Shown piece by piece: positions 40,601 through 43,535 of a stretch of 64,000 nt of DNA (the first letter of the stretch is position 1; every line of letters starts with the position of its first letter). The notes under the pieces were generated by a model that ran no database searches, was not told the origin of the DNA, and saw nothing but the letters and a program-made list of their open reading frames with translations. This DNA comes from Chrysaora quinquecirrha. Taxonomy: Eukaryota > Cnidaria > Scyphozoa > Semaeostomeae > Pelagiidae. The position numbers and the translations under genes were made by a program. The stretch spans positions 4,469,560 to 4,533,559 of the forward strand of contig JACTAT010000059.1 of NCBI GenBank assembly GCA_014526335.1, read 5' to 3'.

Positions 40601-43535
40601 TTGTGACAAAACAAAGCTTGGTAATGCTAGGTACGGTAATGCAAAGCATGGTAATGCCAATAAACAGCTTGGTAACACAAGTTGTGACAAAACAAAGCTT
40701 GATAATGCTAGGTACGGTAATGCAAAGCATGGTAATGCCAATAAACAGCTTGGTAACACAAGTTGTGACAAAACAAAGCTTGGTAATGCTAGGTACGGTA
40801 ATGCAAAGCATGGTAACGGAAATAAACAACTTGGCAACACAAGTTGTGACAAAACAAAGCTTGGTAATGCTAGGTACGGTAATACAAAGCATGGTAATGC
40901 TAGGTACGGTAATGCAAAGCATGGTAATGCCAATAAACAGCTTGGTAACACAAGTTGTGACAAAACAAAGCTTGGTAATGCTAGGTACGGTAATGCAAAG
41001 CATGGTAACGGAAATAAACAACTTGGCAACACAAGTTGTGACAAAACAAAGCTTGGTAATGCTAGGTACGGTAATACAAAGCATGGTAATGCTAGGTACG
41101 GTAATGCAAAGCATGGTAATGCCAATAAACAGCTTGGTAACACAAGTTGTGACAAAACAAAGCTTGGTAATGCTAGGTACGGTAATGCAAAGCATGGTAA
41201 TGCCAATAAACAGCTTGGTAACACAAGTTGTGACAAAACAAAGCTTGATAATGCTAGGTACGGTAATGCAAAGCATGGTAATGCCAATAAACAGCTTGGT
41301 AACACAAGTTGTGACAAAACAAAGCTTGGTAATGCTAGGTACGGTAATGCAAAGCATGGTAATGCCAATAAACAGCTTGGTAACACAAGTTGTGACAAAA
41401 CAAAGCTTGATAATGCTAGGTACGGTAATGCAAAGCATGGTAATGCCAATAAACAGCTTGGTAACACAAGTTGTGACAAAACAAAGCTTTGTAATGCTAG
41501 GTACGGTAATGCAAAGCATGGTAACGGAAATAAACAACTTGGCAACACAAGTTGTGACAAAACAAAGCTTGGTAATGCTAGGTACGGTAATACAAAGCAT
41601 GGTAATGCTAGGTACGGTAATGCAAAGCATGGTAATGCCAATAAACAGCTTGGTAACACAAGCTGTGACAAAACAAAGCTTGGTAATGCTAGGTACGGTA
41701 ATGCAAAGCATGGTAACGGAAATAAACAACTTGGCAACACAAGTTGTGACAAAACAAAGCTTGGTAATGCTAGGTACGGTAATACAAAGCTTGGTAATGC
41801 TAGGTACGGTAATGCAAAGCATGGTAATGCCAATAAATAACTTGGTAAAACTAGCTTTGGAAAAACAAAGTTTGGTTGTACAGTTGTACAAGGCTTGACA
41901 TTAAAGGTATGACATGGTAATACAAGGCATTTTGATACTAAGCATGTTAAAAGAGCCATTGTAATTTCCATGTGGTATGTATCAGGTATCGGTATTTCAA
42001 TCATGGAGATGTAAGGCATGGTGCTATAAGGCATGGCGGTAAAAGGTATGACATGGTAATACAAGGCATTTTTATACAAAGCATGGTAAAAGAGCCATTG
42101 TAATTTCCATGTGGTATGTACCAGGTATCGGTTTTTCAATCATGAAGATGTAAGACATGGTGCTATTGCTATAAGGCATGGCAGTAAAAGGTATGACATG
42201 GTAATACAAGGCAATTTGATACAAAGCATGGTAAAAGAGCCATTGTAATTTCCATGTGGTATGTACCAGGTGTTTCAAGCATGGAATAAGGCATGATAGT
42301 AAAAGGAATGCAACATTGCAATATAAGTGCAAAAAGGGAGTGGTAACAATAAAAAAATTAAGTGAAAAACTAGCATTAAACTGATTCAATATCATATAAG
42401 AAAAAAAATAATGAAGACGTAAGGATGGAGCTAGTTTAATACAGTAAAATGAATACAGGGATATCGACAAACAGCAGGTGTTTGTAAGCCACAGTGTTGA
42501 ATTTTGAATTGGCATTCATGGTTGTTAGATTGATCTAATTTAGCAGGATACTAGGAGTTCAATCAAGCAGTCGCTAATCAATGCAAGACATTAAAAATCT
42601 ATATGAACTTTGATATATAGAATCATAGCACTTGCTGAATTGCGCAGAATATCAAAGCTCCGGTGACGTAATTTGGAGGGTGTAAAGTTAGCCACTTATG
42701 AACTGCGAAGCGATGGCCATACGATGCAACATCATTTTGCCTGGTGCAACTATTTTGACCGTATTCAAACTTCGTGCACGTTGCAGCATGGGTAGGAAGC
42801 TACACGACACCACAACGGACATGTTGCAACCAAATATTGCAGTGTTTGGGCGGCTTTCAGAGATAAAAAGCATTTGCCAATGCTGCTCAATATTGAATGC
42901 ACTTAAAAAGTCTTCTAAATTCAAATATTAGTCGAAGTTGACGTATAATTGAGGTGTATGTTAATACATACTGCACAAGCAGGCTAGAGTGAAGTTTAGC
43001 GAACGCACTTTTCGAAAGAGCTGAAATTAGTGGGACCCAGAATGTAGACAAATTGGTAAAAGGGAATTGGTTAGTTAGCCTCAGTCACTAGGATCTCAAA
43101 ACTAACTAGACTTCGATCCTGTCTTTTACGCTATGCGGCTGAGACTCGAACCCGACCTCACTGAGCTCCTGGCTTTGTTCACGTTAAAAAACTAACATCT
43201 TTTGCGGTGGGAGGGGTTTTTCAGCTGCTATGAATGAAGTGAAAATAGCGCACAAGACTTTTGGCCGGCATTGTAGATTAGACCACAACATCACAGCACC
43301 TTCAGAAACTCGAAATGTTGAATGTATCACACGAAAACCCGACATCCAATTAATTCTTACTTGCGTAAGAAAGTGTCCACTAAAATGCATCTGTCCCACA
43401 CAGCCGTCCATAACGATGGTTTATTTAATACTTGCATAACGTTAAATTGTATAACTCACCATCTGCTAAGCTACCAGCAATTGCGCAAACGGCAATCACA
43501 GTCAATAGAATAATTCTCTTCATGTTGATAGAAGC
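130..43535 (-). CDS. Gene A: secreted mosaic matrix/adhesion protein with tandem CNTNAP-type domains (3' end missing)
   Basis: Fifteen exons were traced on the minus strand: 43460-43523 (coding part), 38498-38656, 37350-37759, 36009-36159, 35216-35458, 34164-34553, 31545-32036, 29035-29622, 25386-25976, 21830-22417, 18303-18893, 5422-5544, 4363-4530, 1977-2501 and 130-398. Every boundary has AG/GT, all phases match, and the lengths add to 5352 nt (1784 codons). All domain-sized exons are phase 1-1 except the internal joins of the two split domains and the last one. The product starts with a signal peptide, so it should be secreted; no transmembrane segment is seen, but the C-terminus lies beyond base 1. 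The domains (FN2, F5/8C, LamG, CNTNAP-type, MAM) are all extracellular adhesion or glycan/protein-binding modules. The exact function is unknown. Splice sites were chosen by eye. Confidence 0.8.
399..1976. other. Gene A intron 14
   Basis: It contains the short MITE at 1189-1266 and otherwise unique sequence. Short open frames here look random and have no domain match. Confidence 0.7.
1189..1266. mobile_element. Short Tc1/mariner-pogo-type MITE
   Basis: Near-perfect inverted repeats (CAGTCGAACCTCCGAATAGC and its complement GCTATTCGTAGGTTCGACTG) flanked by TA on both sides. The CAGTCGAACCTC end resembles Tigger/pogo termini. The element is about 75 bp. Confidence 0.75.
1977..2501 (-). CDS. Gene A exon 14: unrecognised beta-rich extracellular domain
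   Basis: A 525-nt phase 1-1 exon of about 174 residues (acceptor CGTTTTAG, donor GTACCA, the latter weak). It contains VIDLDVTRQLVALQYNIED, then HIASVLLLFKSTQ, ALIYVAVP, WTIGPLAADEWYPTSDLAKI and ITIVIKW. The alternating hydrophobic strands, an i.sA.L.lf-like element and a D-L-x-x-I-V block faintly resemble DNRLRE-type carbohydrate-associated domains. That resemblance is weak and I make no firm assignment. Confidence 0.65.
2556..3097. mobile_element. TA-flanked MITE, ACACGC family, copy 1
   Basis: The terminal inverted repeat is ACACGCAGTTTTTTATAAGC on the left, matched in complement at 3075-3097, with TA on both flanks. The interior word TGTAGAAGGCC is shared with the copy at 3777. Confidence 0.8.
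3541..3776. repeat. TTGAC pentanucleotide array
   Basis: Repeats of CTTGACTTGA mixed with TTGATTTCTC. Read on the minus strand it gives a spurious Ser/Lys/Gln-rich frame (KSSQEKSSQ). It is continuous in type with 4181-4278 across an inserted MITE. Confidence 0.9.
3777..4180. mobile_element. TA-flanked MITE, ACACGC family, copy 2, inside a TTGAC array
   Basis: The ends ACACGCTTTTTTTATAAGG and CCTTATAAAAAAAAAGCGTG are inverted repeats, again flanked by TA. Interior words (AAGGAACC, TGTAGAAGGCC, AGGAACTTT) recur in a TIR-like way. TTGAC array sequence lies on both sides. Confidence 0.82.
4181..4278. repeat. TTGAC/CTGAC pentanucleotide array
   Basis: Blocks of TTGAC flank about 13 homogeneous CTGAC units (4206-4263). 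It is probably the other half of the array at 3541-3776. Confidence 0.88.
4363..4530 (-). CDS. Gene A exon 13: FN2 (fibronectin type II) domain
   Basis: A 168-nt phase 1-1 exon. The domain reads SCVFPFKYKNVNYTSC then DKQAPWCSTTATY and GKWRYC. This is the complete FN2 pattern, with CvFPF.Y....Y..C....K..WC.tt..y...w.yC and four core cysteines plus the aromatic residues. FN2 modules bind denatured collagen or sulphated glycans. The donor is GTGAGT and the acceptor ATGTTAG. Confidence 0.88.
4640..4940. repeat. ATC trinucleotide microsatellite
   Basis: CATCATCAT repeats grade into CACCATCACCATAACC. It lies in the intron between exons 12 and 13 of gene A. Confidence 0.9.
5118..5226. repeat. ATC/ATT trinucleotide microsatellite
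   Basis: AATAATAATAATCACCATCA runs into mixed ATC/ATT units. It generates spurious His- or Ile-rich frames and stands about 200 bp from the donor of gene A exon 12. Confidence 0.88.
5422..5544 (-). CDS. Gene A exon 12: small Cys-rich linker
   Basis: A 123-nt phase 1-1 exon (acceptor TTGCAG, donor GTAGGT). It encodes about 41 residues rich in Ser and Gly with five cysteines (GPGSSSATSCSSSACQDS, then FGPQCTNSVGEKISCET). I recognise no domain. It fits the phase register of the gene and lies between the CNTNAP-type and FN2 exons. Confidence 0.6.
5867..6135. repeat. Dispersed repeat, copy in one orientation
   Basis: TCATTTTCGGGCATACTTAA, TCAGAGTATGAACGTCAGAA, CCAATCAGCTGGC and AGAAAACGAACTC recur in reverse complement at 24247-24475. 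Fragments are near 7320-7370, 37965-38015 and 50470-50525. Class unknown; it may be a non-autonomous DNA element. Confidence 0.7.
6197..6865. mobile_element. PIF/Harbinger-type MITE with TTA duplication
   Basis: The ends AGGCCCGGTTACACTATTAG and CTAATAGTGTAACCGGGCCT are inverted repeats, continuing through ATATTCCATTAGATATT. Both flanks are TTA (6194-6196 and 6866-6868). The interior has further GATATTC/GAATATC palindromic words. No transposase frame was seen. Confidence 0.82.
7385..7960. repeat. Degenerate TGACYTGA repeat region
   Basis: Imperfect TGACCTGA/TCTGACTTGA words recur over about 570 bp. It looks like an older, mutated relative of the TTGAC arrays 3 kb away. Confidence 0.75.
8643..9085 (-). 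pseudogene. Decayed CNTNAP-type exon, truncated copy
   Basis: After an acceptor-like CCTGTCAAATAGG context at 9085 the frame reads GYKTYESCGAALAANRNQ and keeps VKCEMQ, SIIDASSRCQQMVEIKC and YLTNRVNQKMNF. Homology then ends at about 8736. The next residues (SGYRFRLFYLVLG...) are unrelated and run to a stop at 8643. The whole CACG/CNCD/LPITSI/GDVEC half and its GTAAGT donor are gone. It still has the upstream GT tract (9123-9170), so it belongs to the same duplication. It is probably skipped in the mRNA; exon 11 joins exon 12 in phase without it. Confidence 0.8.
9123..9170. repeat. GT-rich tract 5' of decayed CNTNAP-type exon
   Basis: GTGTGTGTGCGTGTGGGCG-type sequence about 40 nt upstream (in gene sense) of the acceptor. 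It is equivalent to the tracts at 18931, 22461 and 26020. Confidence 0.85.
9788..9993 (+). repeat. 5' LTR of copia element
   Basis: A 206-bp LTR starting TGTTAGGAACATG and ending TTATCAACA. It matches the 3' LTR over its whole length with few differences. Confidence 0.92.
9994..10007 (+). other. Primer binding site for initiator-Met tRNA half molecule
   Basis: Directly after the 5' LTR lies GGTTATGGGCCCAG. It is complementary to the anticodon stem-loop of animal initiator tRNA-Met (CUGGGCCCAUAACC, including the CAU anticodon), not to the tRNA 3' end. This is the half-tRNA priming arrangement known from Drosophila copia. Confidence 0.8.
10104..11349 (+). pseudogene. copia gag remnant (split by stop codon and MITE)
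   Basis: The ATG at 10104 opens MAVARDKWEIEKLD, followed by SNWPTWKFQMKHLL, typical of copia-type gag (L.g.NW..Wk..m...L). A TGA at 10221-10223 interrupts it. The frame then runs to 10487, where a palindromic MITE (about 10491-10874) cuts in. Beyond it the frame resumes with DKLAALGSAV and LLISLPPSY (l..Lp..y). The CCHC zinc knuckle CYRCNKEGHKSFEC is at 11176-11217. A TAA at 11347-11349 ends the frame near where protease should begin. Confidence 0.88.
10491..10874. mobile_element. Palindromic MITE inserted in copia gag
   Basis: The left arm (GGGCCTCGTTTTCAAAAAAA, then AGAGAAATTTCGACTTCAG and GTGTTGAGGCAAAGTTTTA) is repeated in reverse complement on the right (TAAAACTTTGCCTCAACAC, CTGAAGTCGAAATTTCTCT, GAAAACGAGGCTC). 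The arms are over 150 bp, so the element is almost wholly a hairpin. Gag homology is interrupted exactly here. No clear direct target duplication was found; the inverted similarity extends a few bases into TTCAACTAA/TTAGTTGAA. Confidence 0.8.
11350..12492 (+). pseudogene. copia protease remnant and integrase
   Basis: This is in frame with gag beyond the TAA. The protease is represented only by its distal part (VRLGDGRTVEAYGSG, VLYVPKLACNLFSV); the DSGA active-site segment is missing. The GAG-pre-integrase zinc finger is present (LWHQRLEHVN... FCEGCVEGK; H-H-C-C). The integrase core has the first catalytic Asp (VHSDVCGPM) and the Glu (NGVAERLNR). The second Asp region is shortened: LRTGEYTS stands where the family has a longer D-N-G-G-containing segment. 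The frame is lost near 12465 and ends at TAG 12490-12492. Confidence 0.88.
12493..13565 (+). pseudogene. copia reverse transcriptase (RVT_2)
   Basis: The frame opens after the upstream shift with KAIKLRFLGYSDKQKGYRLF. The RT core follows: IGCRWVFRVKYDEKG, RLVAKGYSQKYGIDYDETF, QMDVVTAFLNGDL, SLYGLKHSPRCW and the active site YVDD (13152-13163). The linker between LVNRRDV and the RT start is short, so some connection sequence is probably deleted. A frameshift near 13510 ends it after ATRPDISQAVG. Confidence 0.9.
13510..14097 (+). pseudogene. copia RNase H domain
   Basis: It continues RT in another frame. Visible blocks are RYLKGT, AGFSDADWAND, RHSTSGNFFVMG, ISWLSQKQATVTLSTAEAEY, VMEDNQGAIAM, KRTKHIDIRYHIVRE and ADMLTKPL. 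It carries the D-E-D catalytic pattern of Ty1/copia RNase H (SDADW, AEAEY, EDNQGA). It ends at TAA 14095-14097, 36 bp before the 3' LTR. Confidence 0.9.
14134..14339 (+). repeat. 3' LTR of copia element
   Basis: A 206-bp LTR starting TGTTAGGAATATG and ending TTATCAACA. A purine-rich stretch (GAGTGGGAGTA, 14123-14133) lies immediately upstream and is the likely polypurine tract for plus-strand priming. Confidence 0.92.
14590..18210. repeat. ~130-bp tandem satellite, about 29 units, in gene A intron 11
   Basis: The landmark TATCAACAGG recurs 29 times, mostly at 130-bp spacing (for example 16131, 16261, 16391), with shorter units near 113 bp where the CAGATCTTTCTTGAGG block is deleted. Each unit contains TTAGTCTGGGTTAGCGTGAA, CTTCAAGAATTCCTCTTTC and TAAGAGTGCTTAATA. 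The two ends share a variant (CCAGGAG, GATCACATAAG, GGGACCTCGAGAATTC), while the middle carries another (CCCTTAG, GGACCATGCAAG). Open frames inside are short and not meaningful. Confidence 0.9.
18303..18893 (-). CDS. Gene A exon 11: CNTNAP-type domain, tandem copy 4
   Basis: A 591-nt phase 1-1 exon opening GYTKYESCGAALAANGNQ. It shows LKCEME, CRQLVKTKC, YLTNRANQRMDYWGGG, GCACGISRNCA, CNCDAND, QKSDLPITSIRIGDTGH and GDVECFSTY before GTAAGT. It is intact. The donor side runs directly into the ~130-bp satellite (18210 and below), which appears to have grown from this flank. Confidence 0.88.
18931..18980. repeat. GT-rich tract 5' of exon 11
   Basis: GTGTGTGTATGCATGTGCGT... lies 38 nt beyond the exon 11 acceptor. 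In transcript sense it is CA-rich. Confidence 0.85.
19097..19285 (+). mobile_element. SINE copy, diverged
   Basis: AAGGTGCTATGGAGTCGTGG, GGTTGGGGCTCGAGCC, CCACGGTAGCGTCACAG, GAGATCTTAGCGACTGG and TTTCACCTTAA mark an older copy next to exon 11. Confidence 0.75.
19430..20945. repeat. 23-bp minisatellite
   Basis: The basic unit is TCATCTGGTCATTCTTACTG + GTC, with recurrent higher-order variants (CATCTTGTAATTCATTTGTC, CATCCGGTTATTCTTACTGA). It makes spurious open frames of up to 135 residues (WSHLVILTGLI repeats). It sits in the intron between CNTNAP-type exons 10 and 11. Confidence 0.9.
21412..21724. mobile_element. MITE of the GGTCCTAGACAAATGAACTG family
   Basis: The left end GGTCCTAGACAAATGAACTG pairs with the right end CAGTTCATTTGTCCAGGGCC. 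TTA lies on both sides (21409-21411 and 21725-21727). A second copy of the family is at 52938-53268. Confidence 0.82.
21830..22417 (-). CDS. Gene A exon 10: CNTNAP-type domain, tandem copy 3
   Basis: A 588-nt phase 1-1 exon opening GYTTYESCRAALAANSYQ. It keeps VKCEME, CRQYVKIKC, YLTNRANQIMTYWAGG, GCACGINDTCA, CNCDKND, QKSDLPITSITTGETG (GDTG changed to GETG) and GDVECFSTN before GTAAGT. It is intact. A GT-rich tract (22461-22513) sits about 45 nt upstream of the acceptor, as in copies 2 and 4. Confidence 0.88.
22461..22513. repeat. GT-rich tract 5' of exon 10
   Basis: TGTGTGCGTGTGTGTGCG... lies 44 nt beyond the exon 10 acceptor. Confidence 0.85.
23090..23225 (+). mobile_element. SINE fragment
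   Basis: The 5' part is missing. It shows GCTAAGTGAGGTTGGGGC, CCTAGCCACGGTAGCGTCAC and TGAGATCCCAGAGACAGGCG. Confidence 0.7.
23757..23928 (+). mobile_element. SINE copy with internal deletion
   Basis: It has GGCGTTGTGGTGTAATTC and box B GGTTCGAGGGTC, then joins directly to GAGGTCTCGATTAG, lacking the CAGCCACGGTAGCGTCAC segment. It ends CACCGTCACCTTCACC. Confidence 0.8.
24247..24475. repeat. Dispersed repeat, reverse-oriented copy
   Basis: The counterpart of 5867-6135: GAGTTCGTTTTCTCAC, GACCAGCTGATTGG, TTTCTGACGTTCATACTCTG and AGTATGCCCGAAAATGATTC. Confidence 0.7.
25386..25976 (-). CDS. Gene A exon 9: CNTNAP-type domain, tandem copy 2
   Basis: A 591-nt phase 1-1 exon. It opens GYATYESCTAALAANSNQ after the acceptor TTTGATAG and carries YLTNRANQRMGYWAGG, GCACGIKSTCA, CNCDKND, RKSDLPITSIRTGDTG and GDVECFSTF before GTAAGT. 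All ten cysteines are conserved and there is no stop, so it appears functional. Relative to copy 1 it has one extra residue in the EDFEN region. The flanking intron is homologous to that of the neighbouring copies. Confidence 0.88.
26020..26076. repeat. GT-rich tract 5' of exon 9
   Basis: GCGTGTGTGCGTGTGTGTGT... lies 44 nt beyond the exon 9 acceptor, in the same position as in the neighbouring duplicates. Confidence 0.85.
27080..27272 (+). mobile_element. SINE copy
   Basis: The same layout as the copy at 32158: GGTGCTGTGGCGTCGTGG, box B GGTTCGAGCCC, GAGATCCTAGCGACTGGCGC and a TTCACCTTCACC end. Confidence 0.83.
27369..28151. mobile_element. TIR element of ~780 bp
   Basis: The left end ACATCTTTTCGACGAACG then CGGCCA is matched in complement on the right (TGGCCGTTCGTCGAAAAGAT). 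The interior is repetitive and has no transposase. TA flanks the ends, so a Tc1/mariner-like or similar non-autonomous element is possible. Confidence 0.75.
27820..28085. repeat. Degenerate TTAAGA/ATTAAG repeat
   Basis: Short A/T words such as AAGATTAAGATT, AACATTAACATT and AAGTTTAAGTTT recur. It sits inside a terminal-inverted-repeat element (27369-28151). Confidence 0.75.
29035..29622 (-). CDS. Gene A exon 8: CNTNAP-type domain, tandem copy 1
   Basis: A 588-nt phase 1-1 exon. Ten cysteines are in the conserved pattern. Landmarks: SCGAALAANSNQPGQYYI (fibrinogen-like opening), FSVKCEL, YLTNRANQRMSYWAGG, GCACGINGSCA, CNCNKND, QKSDLPITSITTGDTGG, and GDVECFSTY before the donor GTAAGT. The YWgG..gp.....CACGi...C....CNCD....D.G.l..K..LPv..v..GDT block is that of the fibrinogen-like region of CNTNAP/neurexin-IV proteins. 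Unlike the next three copies it has no GT-rich tract upstream of its acceptor. Confidence 0.88.
29880..30035. mobile_element. Partial ACACGC-family MITE
   Basis: AAGAAACTTTTGGAACAAGG, CCTTGAGCTAGGTTTCC and TATAAAAAGAAAACGTGTGT match the right end of the copy at 3777-4180 with changes. Confidence 0.65.
30036..31544. other. Gene A intron between exons 7 and 8, unique part
   Basis: I see no exon, domain or repeat here. The stretches 30900-31000 and 31360-31440 are AT-rich. Confidence 0.6.
31545..32036 (-). CDS. Gene A exon 7: divergent CNTNAP/neurexin-IV-type domain
   Basis: A 492-nt phase 1-1 exon encoding one domain of about 163 residues. It starts GPKSCVEAMNAFG and keeps the spacing of the tandem copies further 3': SAQVKCIGS (for v.VKCEM), ASWCKQTVTYKC (for DECRQ.V..KC), CTCD, then the tail NQLPITQIAVGG and SPVQC (for SDLPITSI..GDTG and GDVEC). 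It lacks the YWAGGPP.GKGCACG segment of the other copies, which accounts for its shorter length. It is probably an older paralogue in the array. Confidence 0.8.
32158..32338 (+). mobile_element. tRNA-derived SINE, best copy
   Basis: It starts AGGTGCTGTGGCGTCG. The pol III box A-like TGGTGTAATCCAG is at 32177-32189 and the box B GGTTCGAGCCC at 32224-32234; the 47-bp spacing is as in a tRNA. The unrelated body reads GGTCGAGGTCTCGATTAG, then GAGATCCTAGCGACTGGCGC, and ends in a (TTCACC)n tail. It lies in gene A intron 6. Confidence 0.85.
32415..32690. repeat. Dispersed repeat shared with 55940-56170
   Basis: Shared words include GACATGTTTTGGCTTGTC / ACATGTTTAGGCTTGTCGCC, AATTTTCCTAGGACCCATTC / AATTTTCTAGGACCCATTC and TTTGTCGCA-GTGTAGCCA-type blocks. 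Confidence 0.7.
33295..33719. mobile_element. MITE with ACCTCGTCCCCAGG termini
   Basis: The left end CCTGGGACAACCTCGTCCCC and the right end GGGGACGAGGTTGAGCCTGG are inverted. The interior has no coding potential. It lies in gene A intron 6. Confidence 0.78.
34164..34553 (-). CDS. Gene A exon 6: LamG/concanavalin-A-like domain, second part
   Basis: A 390-nt phase 1-1 exon. It contains the strand pattern of Laminin_G_3: EVTIWMKTKWRSC, then NQWNHYVVVLSQTHDVLLYENG (W.H..vv.....l.lY.NG), and IKIG..... GLNLYDVKLWNFALS near the end (i.l.Ydvr.W..aLs). The split FWFK / P boundary matches exon 5. The donor is GTACGT. Role: extracellular ligand or glycan binding, inferred from the family. Confidence 0.8.
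35216..35458 (-). CDS. Gene A exon 5: LamG/concanavalin-A-like domain, first part
   Basis: A 243-nt phase 1-1 exon. The product runs from DHLWRLDKIRKNATHTYF through AFFQTG-like residues to CFVDPELCKDGISIGFWFK. The last segment is the Laminin_G_3 signature: a Cys pair around a short loop, then G.tisFWlK. A DHLWrLD opening before such domains is common in cnidarian multi-domain proteins. The acceptor CCACAG at 35459-35464 was chosen over an upstream AG because it restores frame and the DHLW motif. The domain continues in exon 6. Confidence 0.75.
36009..36159 (-). CDS. Gene A exon 4: F5/8 type C domain, C-terminal part
   Basis: This 151-nt exon (phase 0 to 1) continues the discoidin fold with ALRPFRARSVRVASV and ALRIEFVGLDYME, equivalent to the family's a.RYiRi.p and aLRvElyGc. 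The terminal Cys of most F5/8C domains is replaced here (GLDYME). The acceptor is TTTCAG and the donor GTAAGA. Confidence 0.78.
36160..37349. other. Intron splitting the F5/8C domain of gene A
   Basis: Apart from the palindromic remnant near 36510-36700, I see nothing coding. Open frames are short. Confidence 0.6.
36510..36700. repeat. Palindromic remnant with GTTTGGCCA words
   Basis: CGTTTGGCCATGTCAAA, AACGTGGCCAAACGG and TCGTATGGCCAGGGCG suggest an old hairpin element. Similar TGGCCAAACG words occur at 33170-33180 and 33870-33980. Confidence 0.5.
37350..37759 (-). CDS. Gene A exon 3: F5/8 type C (discoidin) domain, first part
   Basis: The exon is 410 nt and enters in phase 1 and leaves in phase 0. 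The start GFGHAYPLGMKNGLI matches the discoidin opening (PLGM.NG.I.dsqI). ARLFYP and GWKPSAGY follow, in the positions of the family's ARL and W residues. Later segments run PVYIEVTFLRMKKVMFLLVQ, then FVLSYRG and NGRTVVYG. The donor GTAAGT follows GAG. The domain is completed by the next exon. F5/8C domains bind phospholipid, glycans or collagen at cell surfaces. Confidence 0.8.
38498..38656 (-). CDS. Gene A exon 2: degenerate FN2 (fibronectin type II-like) domain
   Basis: This is a 159-nt phase 1-1 exon. It encodes about 52 residues with six cysteines. The core DNKNYTSCALTKDNGFQC parallels the FN2 pattern Y-x-S-C...W-C in the clear FN2 exon at 4363-4530 (KNVNYTSCINIDKQAPWC). The usual Trp before the fourth Cys is Phe-Gln here and an extra CC pair is present. 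FN2 domains bind collagen or glycans; here only extracellular binding is inferred. The donor is GTCAGT and the acceptor TTCTTAG. Confidence 0.7.
38960..41870. repeat. 81-bp satellite in gene A intron 1
   Basis: The unit contains GGTAATACAAAGCATGGTAA, CAATAAACAGCTTGGTAACA and CAAGTTGTGACAAAACAAAG, then CTTGGTAATGCTAGGTAC. The period is 81 bp, that is 27 codons, with internal similarity between GGTAAT-containing sub-blocks. Later units are highly homogeneous (40200-41840), while units before about 40100 are more varied. Related degenerate sequence continues at 38690-38960. Because the period is a multiple of three, several frames on both strands stay open for hundreds of codons. Confidence 0.93.
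41880..42310. repeat. Three ~140-bp tandem units beside the 81-bp satellite
   Basis: The block GACATGGTAATACAAGGCA followed by GTAAAAGAGCCATTGTAATT and TCCATGTGGTATGTA appears near 41915, 42055 and 42200. It shares GGTAATACAA with the neighbouring satellite. Confidence 0.8.
42311..43459. other. Gene A intron 1, 5' part
   Basis: It holds a SINE fragment (43065-43180). The frames at 42690-42930 on both strands have no recognisable domain. There is no other signal. Confidence 0.6.
43065..43180 (-). mobile_element. SINE fragment
   Basis: On the minus strand it reads GAGCTCAGTGAGGTCGGG, box B GGTTCGAGTCTC and GAGATCCTAGTGACTGAGGC. It lies in gene A intron 1 close to exon 1. Confidence 0.7.
43460..43535 (-). 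CDS. Gene A exon 1: signal peptide
   Basis: The ATG is at 43523. The reading MKRIILLTVIAVCAIAGSLA is a textbook signal peptide: basic n-region, about 13 hydrophobic residues, and small residues at the likely cleavage site. The donor GTGAGT follows at 43459, leaving phase 1. A pyrimidine-rich stretch and AG lie just upstream (43536-43537), so the exon probably begins at 43535 with 12 nt of 5' UTR and a separate untranslated first exon lies further upstream. It matches the phase of the next exon 4.8 kb away across the 81-bp satellite. Confidence 0.8.

Noticed and set aside
38657..42139. A 1160-codon minus-strand open frame and 570-620-codon frames on both strands
   Set aside because: They run through the 81-bp satellite, whose period is divisible by three. 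Several frames and both strands are open alike, and the translation is a tandem of one 27-residue unit; no domain or start context supports a gene.
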